The position numbers and the translations under genes were made by a program. From a virus: DNA of 40,150 bases. Below, piece by piece: positions 12,905-21,043 of the stretch. Location: the IMG/VR virus record IMGVR_UViG_3300047508_000077, positions 1 to 40,150 of that record; one strand, written 5' to 3'. How positions within the stretch are numbered: position 1 is the stretch's first letter; each line of letters starts with the position of its first letter. The notes beneath the pieces were generated by a model that saw only the letters and a program-made list of their open reading frames with translations, did no database searches and was not told the DNA's origin.

Positions 12905-13464
12905 ACAAGCTCTCCCAAACTCGCGCCCAGTTGATTCGAGCGCCACGCGTCAAACGCAATCGCCTTGAGCGACACGACGTTATAGAGATGCTCGGGTTCC
13001 ATCATGTAGTGGAGCCCATAGCCGAAGTCGCGCCGCACGTGAAACTCGGCGAAGCGCTTCGGCGTTGTCCAACCGTGAAGCTTGACCACATTCGGCGCGT
13101 CGAGCGTAGTCAATACGGCGACGTCTTGCCGGAATTCTTCAATCTGCGGAAACTTCAAATACGGCGGTAGGTGCATTGGGCATTTGACCGACGCCGTGAG
13201 GTTGCCGATGATCAGGTCGCATACGTTGTTGTCGCCGTGCAAGTCGATGAAAAGATCCATCGGCTCGCGGAAGTAAAGCGAAACGGCGTACTCGCTCACG
13301 ACGCCGCGCAACGCCATTTGATAGCCGTCGTTGTTGGCGATCAGTTTGTCGGGCACCTTGCCGACCTTCGGATCGTGCCGCATATGCGCGAGCCGCTCCA
13401 GTTTCCAGAGCTCGGCTTCACTGAGCACGACGATGTTAGAGCTCAATTGCACGACGGTGCGCAT
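12901..13464 (-). CDS. Possible PD-(D/E)xK-like nuclease, atypical core
   Basis: 187 residues. GGAGGGCAC precedes the ATG. The layout resembles small phage PD-(D/E)xK proteins: a helix with GVVSEYAVSLYF (Glu58), a strand with CDLIIGNLTASVKC (Asp83, Lys94), and a C-terminal part with DVAVLTTLDAPNVVKLHGWT. The position two before the Lys is Ser rather than Asp or Glu, so the classic (D/E)xK is missing, and the enzyme may use another acid or be inactive. It lies between small recombination-region genes. The fold assignment is my inference from pattern only. Confidence 0.55.
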   Translation of the reverse strand: MRTVVQLSSNIVVLSEAELWKLERLAHMRHDPKVGKVPDKLIANNDGYQMALRGVVSEYAVSLYFREPMDLFIDLHGDNNVCDLIIGNLTASVKCPMHLPPYLKFPQIEEFRQDVAVLTTLDAPNVVKLHGWTTPKRFAEFHVRRDFGYGLHYMMEPEHLYNVVSLKAIAFDAWRSNQLGASLGELV

Positions 13465-13655
13465 GTGCCCTCCGGTATGGCGAGGTTCCAACGGATCGCA
13501 AAGGCGCGCCCGTGAATCTCGCAGAGCAAGCGCGTACGCGCGACCGATGAGTTATTGCGGCGGCGGTACGTCGCGTACGTCTTGAAGGTCGCGACGCCGC
13601 CGCAATGGCACACCGCGGGGCCGTCGGTGCGGAAGACCTCACGCGCGGTAGTCAT
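13443..13655 (-). CDS. Small Cys/His protein, unknown
   Basis: 70 residues. The ATG overlaps the upstream stop as ATGA. CHCGG near the N-terminus and LLCEIHGR later give a possible CxC/CxxH metal site. The rest is basic (TYATYRRRNNSSVARTRL). Its end overlaps the next gene by 22 bases. Confidence 0.65.
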   Translation of the reverse strand: MTTAREVFRTDGPAVCHCGGVATFKTYATYRRRNNSSVARTRLLCEIHGRAFAIRWNLAIPEGTCAPSCN

Positions 13656-13867
13656 GCCGACCGCCGCGCGTCGAGCTTGAGCAACGCGTCGCGCTTGCGC
13701 ACGTAGTCGTAGAGCGTTTCGTAATCGACCGCGAACCATTCATGCGTGCCCTTCGGTCGGATCGAGATCATGCGCGCGCGCAGTGCGACAACGAGCGGCA
13801 CACCGCGCACTTCGAGCGCCGTCTCGCGGATGACGGTTTTCGAGCCGTCGATTTTGGGGATCTTCAT
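13652..13867 (-). CDS. Small protein, unknown
   Basis: 71 residues. The ATG at 13867 overlaps the zinc-ribbon frame upstream as ATGA. It has a beta-rich start (TVIRETALEVRGVPLVVALR) and a helical end (YETLYDYVRKRDALLKL). No known family. Confidence 0.65.
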   Translation of the reverse strand: MKIPKIDGSKTVIRETALEVRGVPLVVALRARMISIRPKGTHEWFAVDYETLYDYVRKRDALLKLDARRSA

Positions 13868-14010
13868 GTTTCCTCCATTGCTCCGCAATCCAAACACTTT
13901 TTCAGGAAATAGCGCCGCCGCTCGACGCCGCCGTCAGGGCTAAGGACTCCGGTTGCGCACTCGCCCTCGACGCCGACGATCCGCGGCGATTCGCAAACCG
14001 AGCAAGTTAC
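13864..14010 (-). CDS. Zinc-ribbon frame with no ordinary start codon
   Basis: A 48-codon stretch encodes CSVCESP at the start and KKCLDCGAMEE at the end, a convincing CxxC-CxxC ribbon, and its TGA overlaps the next ATG as ATGA like true genes here. Yet no ATG or GTG lies in frame before the ribbon until ATG 14244, deep inside the RecT-like gene, and the only TTG is past the first Cys pair. The frame is -1 relative to that gene and its first codon (GTA) overlaps the RecT stop. Possibilities are a rare start codon, a frameshifted extension of the RecT-like protein, or a degenerated gene. Confidence 0.45.
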   Translation of the reverse strand, partial: VTCSVCESPRIVGVEGECATGVLSPDGGVERRRYFLKKCLDCGAMEET

Positions 14011-14933
14011 TTGCTCGGCGTCGTCGGCGGCGCGTCGATAAAATCCTCTTCGATGACAGGGCCGCTCGCGGCTTGCTTCACGCGGTCGCGCAACGTCGAC
14101 GGCTTCAACATCGCGGGCTCGGGGAGCTCGCGCGGCATCGGATCGGGCGGCATATCCGCGGGCACCGCTTCGAGTGCCTCTTCGCGCAGTACGCCGCCGC
14201 GGAGCACGCTCGGCGCGTAATACTTGCGCACGCGCGAGATGCATCGCCAGTAGTACATATCGCTCGGGTAGCTCTGGTAATTGAATTTGTCGGCGAGCGG
14301 CTTCACTTGCCCTTTCTCGTAATACTTCGCATTCTCCGCATCGGCGAGCGTGAAGCTCACGCTAATCTGCTCGCCTTTGCGGTCGAGCATCGGCGCATAC
14401 TTGCCGTCGACAACGTGCTTGAGCCATAGCGTGCAACCGACGCACTTACGCCATGTGCGCGAGCCCTTCGACGCCGGAACGTCGTCATACGCAAAGTCGA
14501 CGTCCCACGCGATGCCCGCTTGCGAGAGCTTGCTCGCCACGATGTCTTGCTCCAGGGCGGGCTTACCGTTGACGAAGTAAATGTTTTTGATCGAGTCGGC
14601 GGCGTTGAAGCCCCAGGCCCGACCGAGTTGGATCTTCACCATCGCGGTCGCGACGGCTTGCTCGGGCGTGGCGTCTTTCAGGTCGTCAAACTTCCCGCAG
14701 ATCGCGAAGTCGCGCGCGAGCGCTTTGTCGGTCGCGTAACTCTGGCGGTACGCGTCGGCTTCCACCAATGTGTTGAGCCACGTGATGCGGCGGTCATCCG
14801 CGGCAATCGGGCCGAGCGCGGCGAGTTGGTCGATACTGATCCGGCGGTCGAGCGATGGCGGCGCGGGCGGTGCCGCGGTTGGTGCCGCGGCGAGCGCGGT
14901 CACGGTTTCGGGTTCGGTTACGGTGGGCTGCAT
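14007..14933 (-). CDS. RecT-like single-strand annealing protein
   Basis: 308 residues. After a Pro/Ala/Thr-rich N-terminus, residues 60-270 follow the RecT pattern: a helix with QAVATAMVKIQLGRAWGFN, the typical IKNIYFVNGKPALEQDIVAS, SQAGIAWDVDF, ISVSFTLADAENA, and SDMYYWRCISRVRKYYAP. RecT-family proteins anneal complementary single strands and work with a 5'-3' exonuclease, here the YqaJ-type gene immediately upstream with a 14-base gap. AAAGGAAACG precedes the ATG. The pair makes a Red-like recombination module for repair, concatemer formation and exchange. The tail overlaps the zinc-ribbon frame. Confidence 0.85.
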   Translation of the reverse strand: MQPTVTEPETVTALAAAPTAAPPAPPSLDRRISIDQLAALGPIAADDRRITWLNTLVEADAYRQSYATDKALARDFAICGKFDDLKDATPEQAVATAMVKIQLGRAWGFNAADSIKNIYFVNGKPALEQDIVASKLSQAGIAWDVDFAYDDVPASKGSRTWRKCVGCTLWLKHVVDGKYAPMLDRKGEQISVSFTLADAENAKYYEKGQVKPLADKFNYQSYPSDMYYWRCISRVRKYYAPSVLRGGVLREEALEAVPADMPPDPMPRELPEPAMLKPSTLRDRVKQAASGPVIEEDFIDAPPTTPSK

Positions 14934-14947
14934 TCGTTCGTTTCCTT

Positions 14948-15922
14948 TCACACTTCGGTAGTTACTTCCGCGGCGACTAAGTCGCAATCGAAATAGATTC
15001 GCCGGATTCCCGGCTTGATGGTTGTATAAAACTCGACGAGCGTTTTCCGCTCGGCGGCGTCGGGTATGAATTGATTGATGAGTCCGAGTGATAGCGATTT
15101 GTAGTCGACGACTTCGCGGTCTTTCGTCTTTCTCCAGGTAAACTTGCCGTCGGGCCAAAGCAAGCCCTCGCGGTCGGCAATCGCGAGCTTGATCGAGTTT
15201 TCGAGCTCGTCGCGCTCGCGTTGTAACTCGATCTGGTCGGCGCGCACGCCCGCATAGGCGGCGAGCATTTGCTCTTCGGCTTGTGTCGCGCGCCGAAGGT
15301 CGGGCCGCTTATGCGTCGGAAACGCGCGTTGCAACCACGCGGCGGCGCTCGCCGATGCGCCCATCGGCGGCATCTCGTCGCCCTTCAGATAGCGCAGATA
15401 GAATTCCTCGCACCGCGCGAGCATCACGCGCTCGGCTTCGAGGTCGCGCTCGATGGTATAGATCCGCGGCATACCGTCGCCCATGAATGCGGCGACGTCC
15501 CACACGTCGTAGTCGAGCGCCGCCATGTAATACCAGCACTGAAGCTGGATCTTTTCGGGGATGTCGTCGGCGGTCGGTCCCCAGTTGCGCCGTTGGTCGA
15601 AGCTAATCGACTTTGCGTCGACGCCGCGGCGCTCGCCGCGCACGAGCGCATCCGGCGTGTAGATCATCCATTCGCGCTCGGGATGGCGCATGGTCTGATC
15701 GCAGTAGTCGAGCTCGTAGCCCGTACGGTAGCTGTAGAGCGCGAGGATTCCCGGCTCTATCGCTTTGCCGACGCGCATCCGGTCGGTCGTCTCGATTGGC
15801 GGCAAGTCGCCTTTCTTTTCGGCGACGACGCTAAACGCGTCGCGATTCGGATCGACGCCGAAGATCGCGCCGACGTCGCTCGCGGCGACTCCGCTCTTTC
15901 TCATTTCGTGGTTGATCGGCAT
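14948..15922 (-). CDS. YqaJ-type recombination exonuclease
   Basis: 324 residues. Start ATG 15922 has GGAG at good distance; an ATGA start at 15904 is an alternative. Motifs of the lambda-exonuclease/RecB-like PD-(D/E)xK fold are visible: SGVAASDVGAIFGVDP, the helix Glu56 in AIEPGILAL, Asp91 in YTPDALV, Asp102-Ala-Lys104 in GVDAKSIS, and the QLQCWYYM helix at 127-134. The C-terminal 120 residues are a helical extension. The enzyme would resect double-stranded ends 5'-3' to give substrate to the RecT-like partner downstream. The length and motif order are normal for the family. Confidence 0.9.
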   Translation of the reverse strand: MPINHEMRKSGVAASDVGAIFGVDPNRDAFSVVAEKKGDLPPIETTDRMRVGKAIEPGILALYSYRTGYELDYCDQTMRHPEREWMIYTPDALVRGERRGVDAKSISFDQRRNWGPTADDIPEKIQLQCWYYMAALDYDVWDVAAFMGDGMPRIYTIERDLEAERVMLARCEEFYLRYLKGDEMPPMGASASAAAWLQRAFPTHKRPDLRRATQAEEQMLAAYAGVRADQIELQRERDELENSIKLAIADREGLLWPDGKFTWRKTKDREVVDYKSLSLGLINQFIPDAAERKTLVEFYTTIKPGIRRIYFDCDLVAAEVTTEV

Positions 15923-16071
15923 ATCGACTCCGCGCGCAATTGATCGGAATAGACCATCGCGCAAAACAAGCACAACCAGTAGTGATCGAGAAAGCGTACG
16001 CCGCGGCGTTCATGGCATCGGTCGCACTGCGCCGCGGCGACCTCGCTCGCGATCTCCAGGTCGAGCGGCAT
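15901..16071 (-). CDS. 56-residue zinc-ribbon protein
   Basis: A small frame from ATG 16071, whose A is also the last base of the upstream TGA (TGATG). It encodes CDRCHERRG near residue 16 and LCLFCAMVYS after a short aromatic stretch (RFLDHYW), a clean CxxC-CxxC ribbon. It ends inside the exonuclease gene. The overlaps at both ends and the motif support it as a real gene. The role is unknown; its position before the exonuclease suggests a link to recombination or its control. Confidence 0.7.
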   Translation of the reverse strand: MPLDLEIASEVAAAQCDRCHERRGVRFLDHYWLCLFCAMVYSDQLRAESICRSTTK

Positions 16072-16325
16072 CACGCGCTCTTCGCGCTCACGCTCCGCAC
16101 GGTCGCGCGGGCGGGCGGTTTATTCTGCGGATCTTCCGCGGGCGTCGGCGGCAAGGTTTGACCGAGCCGTACGAAAAGCATGTTGAGCGAAAATCGCCCG
16201 CCGAATTCCTGCGAGAGCCGCTCGCACTCTTGCAGGTAACGGGCGTGGATATGGGGCGGTACTTTCACGTTCATGAGTTTCGCTTTCGGCGCGCTAGCGA
16301 TCTCGCGCGGCTTTTTGGCACGCAT
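16071..16325 (-). CDS. Small protein, ribbon-helix-helix candidate; first early gene
   Basis: 84 residues from ATG 16325 (GGGAG ten bases upstream; a GTG at 16331 is the alternative). After a basic tail, MNVKVPPHIHARYLQECERL followed by SQEFGGRFSLNMLFVRL has the strand-helix-helix look of ribbon-helix-helix DNA-binding proteins. The last 30 residues are Pro/Ala-rich. It is the first gene behind the promoter at 16434-16462 and near a 15-bp palindrome, so autoregulation is plausible. This is the best candidate in the window for a small repressor, but the fold call is weak. Confidence 0.6.
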   Translation of the reverse strand: MRAKKPREIASAPKAKLMNVKVPPHIHARYLQECERLSQEFGGRFSLNMLFVRLGQTLPPTPAEDPQNKPPARATVRSVSAKSA

Positions 16326-16433
16326 AGACACACATCTCCCGTGCTCGGTTGGTACTGCGTTTTTGATTTTTGTGCCGGGGCTTGCTTGCTTGCTTCGCTT
16401 CCGGCTCTCTACCGGGGAATCGTTTCGATGGTG

Positions 16434-16462
16434 ACTATAACGCCGCCAGAAACGCCCGTCAA
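16434..16462 (-). promoter_or_regulatory. Strong sigma70-like early promoter
   Basis: On the minus strand TTGACG (16462-16457) and TATAGT (16439-16434) are exactly 17 bases apart, five of six consensus positions at each box. It drives the early block starting at 16325, with a leader of about 100 bases. It is the best promoter match in the window. Confidence 0.8.
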
Positions 16463-16516
16463 GAGTGCAAACCGCACGAAACGCCTTGTTTATAAGTGAT
16501 TTACTAACATCCGCGC

Positions 16517-16531
16517 TAGCAATTATTGCTA
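16517..16531. promoter_or_regulatory. 15-bp perfect palindrome, candidate operator
   Basis: TAGCAAT-T-ATTGCTA (7-1-7). It lies 55 bases upstream of the early promoter's -35 box in an AT-richer stretch. A repressor or activator site is plausible; no second identical copy was seen by eye. Confidence 0.5.
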
Positions 16532-16681
16532 TCGAAACAATTAGTGCTTCGATGAGCGCCGCGGCTCATACTTGCCGCGCTCGATGATTGAGCCCGTTGG
16601 AGTTACGCGTTTTGGGCGGCGCGCGCCGCCGACCGCGGATCGTACGCGCGGAAAGTAACCCAAAAAAAGTCGAAAAAAATT

Positions 16682-16975
16682 TCAGAGTAGCTTGTTGACG
16701 GTCGCTTCGACCGATCCCTGTAGCGCGGCGTCGTCAATCGTCGAGCCCGCGGCTTGTACCGCGGCGTCCATAACCACGGGCGGTTGCAGGGACGTTGCCG
16801 TCATCTCGGGTTGCTGCTCGCATGTCGTCGCCCAGCGCAAGCGCGTGTTGTGCGCGGGCGTCTCCGTTGGCTCGCCGAAAATCGAGTCGGCGTATCGGAG
16901 CGCGGCGACTTTGATGCGCCCGCGAAAAGCTTGATCTTGCATGAGTGCCGCGGATTGATCGTAGGTTAGTGCCAT
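16682..16975 (-). CDS. Small late protein downstream of the tail fibre
   Basis: 97 residues. The ATG is five bases after the fibre stop, with GGAG inside the fibre's last codons. The N-terminal half is helical (LTYDQSAALMQDQAFRGRIK, then VAALRYADSIFGEP). A Thr/Pro stretch and a second helical end with AALQGSVEATVNKLL follow. Proteins with this beginning are known from the ends of phage tail modules, function unknown. It is the last gene of the late operon. A virion or assembly role is inferred from place only. Confidence 0.72.
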   Translation of the reverse strand: MALTYDQSAALMQDQAFRGRIKVAALRYADSIFGEPTETPAHNTRLRWATTCEQQPEMTATSLQPPVVMDAAVQAAGSTIDDAALQGSVEATVNKLL

Positions 16976-16980
16976 CTGTT

Positions 16981-19900
16981 TTAGCTCTCCAGTTTCTTTA
17001 GGCGTTCGTCGATCTGGCGTAACGCGTTGAGGATCATGTATTGCACGGCTCCAGTGTTCGTGCTCAAAAGGTCGACGTCTTCCCCGGCGATCTTGTTGCG
17101 CGTGCGACTGATGAATTGCGGAGCGACGTCTTCCAATTCCTGGGCGATCAGACCGACGCTCTTCAAACCTTCCGGCGTGTGTGCCTCACCGTTGTACTCG
17201 AAGGAAATGGGGCGTAACTGGAGTAGCTTTTCCAGACCATCGGTGAAGGGTTGAATGTTTCGCTTGACGCGCAGATCGGACGCGACCGTCCAAACGTTCG
17301 ATCCGGGTTTCGCGCACGAATCCTGCCCGACTTGAAACCAGTACGACGCGGCGATGCCATAGGCGACTCCCAAAAAGCCCTGATTGCTGATGACGAAGTG
17401 CGCATCCGGCGTTCCGCTTGTGCCAGTCCGAATCCAAACGTGTCCGTTGACGTCGCATCCCATGCCCGCCCAGTTGACCGAGCTCGCGTTGTAAAGCAAG
17501 ATATTCGCGTCCGAATTCGCGAGCCCCGTCAATCCGCCCGCAGACCAACCAAAGAGATTCATCTTTGATGAGCCGATGATGTTGCCGCAACGGATTCCGC
17601 CGCTCACGTCCAACGGATACGCCGGAAGGTTTGTACTCAGATTGATTCCGACATAACCGCCCGCGGGGTTGAGCGCAAGCGGGCCAGTGGGACCGCCCGC
17701 GGTGGACTGCATCACGCCGATCCAGTTTCCGGCAAGGTTGGCATAACCCACGTTGAGCCGATAGCTCGCGTTGTCGCTCTGCTCGCCGACCTGAAGTTGG
17801 GTCGCGGTTGCAACCGTGGTTGGATTGGCGGCGGCGATGACGGTGAGCGTTCCGGTCGGCGAAACCGTGTTGATTCCGATATTGCCTTTCGTGTTGAAGG
17901 CGCTATTTGCGTTGGCGGTTCCGTTGATCACGATTCGTTGGACGCCGTCGCCCGCGCCGAAGATATCGACGTTGCCGCCGCCGCCTTGACTACCGACGTA
18001 TAGGTGACCCGTGTACAGCATGACGTGGCTCGCACCAACCCAAATGCCTGCCGTAAACTGGCCCGAGTTATTCAGTCGTAGATACGAGTCGCCCGTGCTG
18101 ATAGCGTCTTTGTTGTTGCCGAAGAGAGTGCCCGCGAAGCCGACCGCCCCGGCGCAATCGAGCGGATAGGCGGGCTGCTGAGTATTCACTCCCATGCTGC
18201 CCGCTCCGGTGATGGTCACGCGCACGGCATTCTGCGTCGCGAAGTTGAGCGGATAATTGTTGACGCTCGAAATGAACGCGCTATAAGCGGGATCGGACTG
18301 CACGACGGTTCCCGCGACGCTTGCTTCGACGCCGATCTGCAACGTGTTTCCGCCGTTCGCCGCCTGGAAGCGCGCATAATTGGTTCCGGTGAGAGACGAG
18401 CACACGCACTGCGCCGTCGCGGCGTTGATGTGCCACGGGTAACTGGGCGAGCCGCCGACGCCCGCGAGCGTGTCAGTAAGAATCATGCGCGGCCCCGTCG
18501 CCATGCTGTAAAACGTGAGCTCGGTGCCGCCGTTGCCGCCGATGAGATCCGTGCCGACCGCCCATAAGTCTCCCGCGGTCTTCGCGCCCGCCCAGCGGAT
18601 CTGGCAATTATTGCTCGTCGTTCCGCCGCCCGAGCTCATACGGATCGCGTAAAAGCCCGCGTTGCATATGATGTCGAGACGCGGATTGCCGTCGGGTATC
18701 ACGCCCATTCCAATGCATCCGCTCGACGAGATCCGCATTCGTTCGATTCCGCTCGCGGCGGCGGTGTAGGTAAAAAACGAGAGTATGCCCGAGTCCGTTG
18801 TTGCGCCCGTAAACGCCACAATCGCCGCGATGCGCTTGTCGGTGCCCGCCGTGTTGTAATTCGCGAAATTCATCCGACCGATGATCGCGTTCGCACTCGT
18901 CGCCGTGCTCGCCGCCGTGATGTCGCTAAATCCGCCCGCGCCGCCGACCACGAGTTGCGGCCCCGCGGTATTGGGCGTCGGCATCGCCGCCAAAGTGTTT
19001 TGCACTCCGACCGCCGCGGCACTGTAGAGCTTAAAATTCGCCGCGTTAATGTCGCTTGTCCACGGCGTTTGCGAGCCGCCCGTCGCGAGCGGCACACCGT
19101 TGACGCGGTAGACGCCGCCCGTGAGATTCACGTCGCCCGCGACTTCGAGCGGATACGTCGTCGGCACTCTACCGATGCCGACGAAGCCGCTCGCCGCGAT
19201 GCGCATCGCCTCGCCCGCGATATTGCCGCCGACTTGAAAAATGATCGCATTGCTCGAATACAGAAACGCTTGCCGTTGCTGGTTGGTGATTGTCGCCGCC
19301 GATCCGTACAGTCCCGCGATGAAGTTGTCGAATTTGTCGTTAGTGAAGTAGAAACCCGCGCGTCGGTTGGCGTTGGACTGGGTCATCTGCATTCCCCATT
19401 CCAGGTTGAGACTTCCGGCGACGCCGATGCCGCCGCCGCTCGGGGGTCCGCCGCCGATGCCGATGCCCGCGGCGTTATTCAGGTTTTTATTCGCCGCGTC
19501 GATGTCACTGAGCCACGGGGTTTGCGATCCGCCGCCGCCCGCTGAGATCGGCACACCATTGACGCGGTACACGCCGCCCGTGAGATTGCAATCGCCCTGG
19601 ACGTCGAGCGGATACGTCGGCAACGAGCTCTTGCGGATGCCGACGTATCCGGTGCCGTTGGTGCCGTCGACGCGGATGCTCGGCGCGCCGCCGATGTAGT
19701 CGACGAAGATCGAGAAACTATCGTTCGTGCTGATGTATGCGGTGTTCGCCGCGGTCGGTCCCGCGGAGCCGCTCTTGCCGATCTTGAAGTTGCTATCTAT
19801 TGCGATCAGCGGGCCGACCGTTCCGCTCGAATCGCTGAGCGCAATCGTCGCGTTGCTGCCCGCGCCATTCTTAGACGTGATGTTTAGCGGAGCGTTGGAC

Positions 19901-20796
19901 GCAAACGATCCGCCGCCGATGCCGATTGCGCCGACGTTGTTGAGGTTGTGCGCCGCGGCGTCGATGTCGGTTAACCACGGGCTCTGCGCGCCGCCGCCCG
20001 TCGCGAGCGGCGCGCCGTTGACGCGGTACACGCCGCCGACAAGGTTCACGTCGCCCGCGACCTCAAGCGGGTATGTGGTCGGCGTGAGTCCGATGCCGAT
20101 GAGCCCGCTCGCCGTGATGCGCATCCGCTCGACCGCCGCGGTCTGAAACACGATGTAACCGCGACCGACGAGCGTCAACGGGTCGCCCGTGGCGATGAAA
20201 CTCTTTGAAGGATCGGACTCGATGCGCATTTGACCCGCGCCGCCCGCGACCAGTTGACCTATCGAGCCGCCCTGATACGTGATCTGAATGCGCCGCGTGT
20301 TGGTGAGTTGGAAGGTCGCCGCGTCGATGTCGCTCAACCACGGCGTTTGCGCGGAGCCCGCCGCCGCGGGCATCGCCCACTTGACGCCGAGCGGCGACGC
20401 CGCGTCGACCGTGAGCACTTGACCGTCGGGCGTGCCGACCGCGAGACGGTTGAGCGCCGTGCCGTCGTTGACGATGAGGTCGCCCTTCGCGTTGGTCGGA
20501 TTGGTCGCGACGTTGTTCGCGAGCCATTGAAGGTCGATCCAAAGATCGTTGATGCCGAGCGAGACGGTGTTTTCGTGTACCGCGGTGATGAGGTCGCCCG
20601 TCGCCACATTCGGCGGTATCGGCGGCGTGACCGGAAACGCGGGCGTTTGCAGATCGGGGAACGCATCCGGCCATAGTTGCGGCGGCACGAGCGCGCGCGT
20701 GCCGATCTTGAGATCGGGCGGCGGCGACGTGTCGGGCACTAGCTGAAAGTCGCGCGGAAGCACGAACCTGCGGAGCTTGAAACTGACGGGTGTCAT
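16981..20796 (-). CDS. Long tail fibre with S74 intramolecular chaperone
   Basis: 1271 residues. The ATG at 20796 overlaps the upstream TGA as ATGA. After a Pro-rich N-terminus the shaft is built from repeats of about 110-160 residues. Each opens with a variant of SQTPWLSDIDAANKNLNN and carries YPLEVAGDVNLTGGVYRVNG near its end; three or four copies are close even in DNA. The last 120 residues contain WTVASDLRVKRNI, then RPISFEYNG, VGLIAQELEDVAPQFI and a C-terminal helix. This is the Peptidase_S74 chaperone that trimerises the fibre and cleaves itself off before the Ser of the SD-x-R-x-K motif. Likely the host-recognition fibre; repeats invite length changes by recombination. Confidence 0.88.
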   Translation of the reverse strand: MTPVSFKLRRFVLPRDFQLVPDTSPPPDLKIGTRALVPPQLWPDAFPDLQTPAFPVTPPIPPNVATGDLITAVHENTVSLGINDLWIDLQWLANNVATNPTNAKGDLIVNDGTALNRLAVGTPDGQVLTVDAASPLGVKWAMPAAAGSAQTPWLSDIDAATFQLTNTRRIQITYQGGSIGQLVAGGAGQMRIESDPSKSFIATGDPLTLVGRGYIVFQTAAVERMRITASGLIGIGLTPTTYPLEVAGDVNLVGGVYRVNGAPLATGGGAQSPWLTDIDAAAHNLNNVGAIGIGGGSFASNAPLNITSKNGAGSNATIALSDSSGTVGPLIAIDSNFKIGKSGSAGPTAANTAYISTNDSFSIFVDYIGGAPSIRVDGTNGTGYVGIRKSSLPTYPLDVQGDCNLTGGVYRVNGVPISAGGGGSQTPWLSDIDAANKNLNNAAGIGIGGGPPSGGGIGVAGSLNLEWGMQMTQSNANRRAGFYFTNDKFDNFIAGLYGSAATITNQQRQAFLYSSNAIIFQVGGNIAGEAMRIAASGFVGIGRVPTTYPLEVAGDVNLTGGVYRVNGVPLATGGSQTPWTSDINAANFKLYSAAAVGVQNTLAAMPTPNTAGPQLVVGGAGGFSDITAASTATSANAIIGRMNFANYNTAGTDKRIAAIVAFTGATTDSGILSFFTYTAAASGIERMRISSSGCIGMGVIPDGNPRLDIICNAGFYAIRMSSGGGTTSNNCQIRWAGAKTAGDLWAVGTDLIGGNGGTELTFYSMATGPRMILTDTLAGVGGSPSYPWHINAATAQCVCSSLTGTNYARFQAANGGNTLQIGVEASVAGTVVQSDPAYSAFISSVNNYPLNFATQNAVRVTITGAGSMGVNTQQPAYPLDCAGAVGFAGTLFGNNKDAISTGDSYLRLNNSGQFTAGIWVGASHVMLYTGHLYVGSQGGGGNVDIFGAGDGVQRIVINGTANANSAFNTKGNIGINTVSPTGTLTVIAAANPTTVATATQLQVGEQSDNASYRLNVGYANLAGNWIGVMQSTAGGPTGPLALNPAGGYVGINLSTNLPAYPLDVSGGIRCGNIIGSSKMNLFGWSAGGLTGLANSDANILLYNASSVNWAGMGCDVNGHVWIRTGTSGTPDAHFVISNQGFLGVAYGIAASYWFQVGQDSCAKPGSNVWTVASDLRVKRNIQPFTDGLEKLLQLRPISFEYNGEAHTPEGLKSVGLIAQELEDVAPQFISRTRNKIAGEDVDLLSTNTGAVQYMILNALRQIDERLKKLES

Positions 20797-21026
20797 TGCG
20801 GCATCTGCTGCATTTGTTGCGGCACTTTCACGAGCTCTTTGCCGTTTTCCGCCTCTTGCCAATTGCCCTGGAGCTTGTGTTGCCGGATGAAATGCACGAG
20901 CGCGCCTTGCCGTTGCGCTTGCAAGAGCGTCACTTGTTGTTTGATCTCGCTCAAAATCGAGATCATCGCTTCGTCGAGCGGAAAGTTTTCCGCTTCGGGT
21001 TGTTGTCCGTTCTGCTCGTTTTCCAT
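20793..21026 (-). CDS. Small helical protein between tail hub and fibre
   Basis: 77 residues. AAAAGGAGAG precedes the ATG. Nearly all helix with a coiled-coil flavour (AMISILSEIKQQVTLLQAQR, then GALVHFIRQHKLQGNWQEAE); Gln-rich ends. It is coupled to the fibre gene by ATGA. It could be a chaperone or connector for the fibre. No family is recognised. Confidence 0.7.
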   Translation of the reverse strand: MENEQNGQQPEAENFPLDEAMISILSEIKQQVTLLQAQRQGALVHFIRQHKLQGNWQEAENGKELVKVPQQMQQMPQ

Positions 21027-21043
21027 TTTGCTTGCTCTCCTTT

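Larger units (their letters stand above)
16326..16681. other. 356-bp early/late boundary region
   Basis: This is the longest noncoding gap. It holds, in minus-strand order after the late operon, two T-tracts without a stem, a 16-bp perfect GC palindrome (GGCGGCGCGCGCCGCC), two AT-richer inverted repeats (16517-16531, and ATCGAA-N11-TTCGAT next to it), a strong promoter, and a leader of about 100 bases with a CTTG tandem repeat (about 16382-16395 on the plus strand). No convincing frame or tRNA is seen. Confidence 0.75.

Noticed and set aside
16380-16400. CTTG tandem repeat in the early leader as a phase-variation tract
   Set aside because: Only about three and a half copies, in untranslated leader, with no effect on frame.
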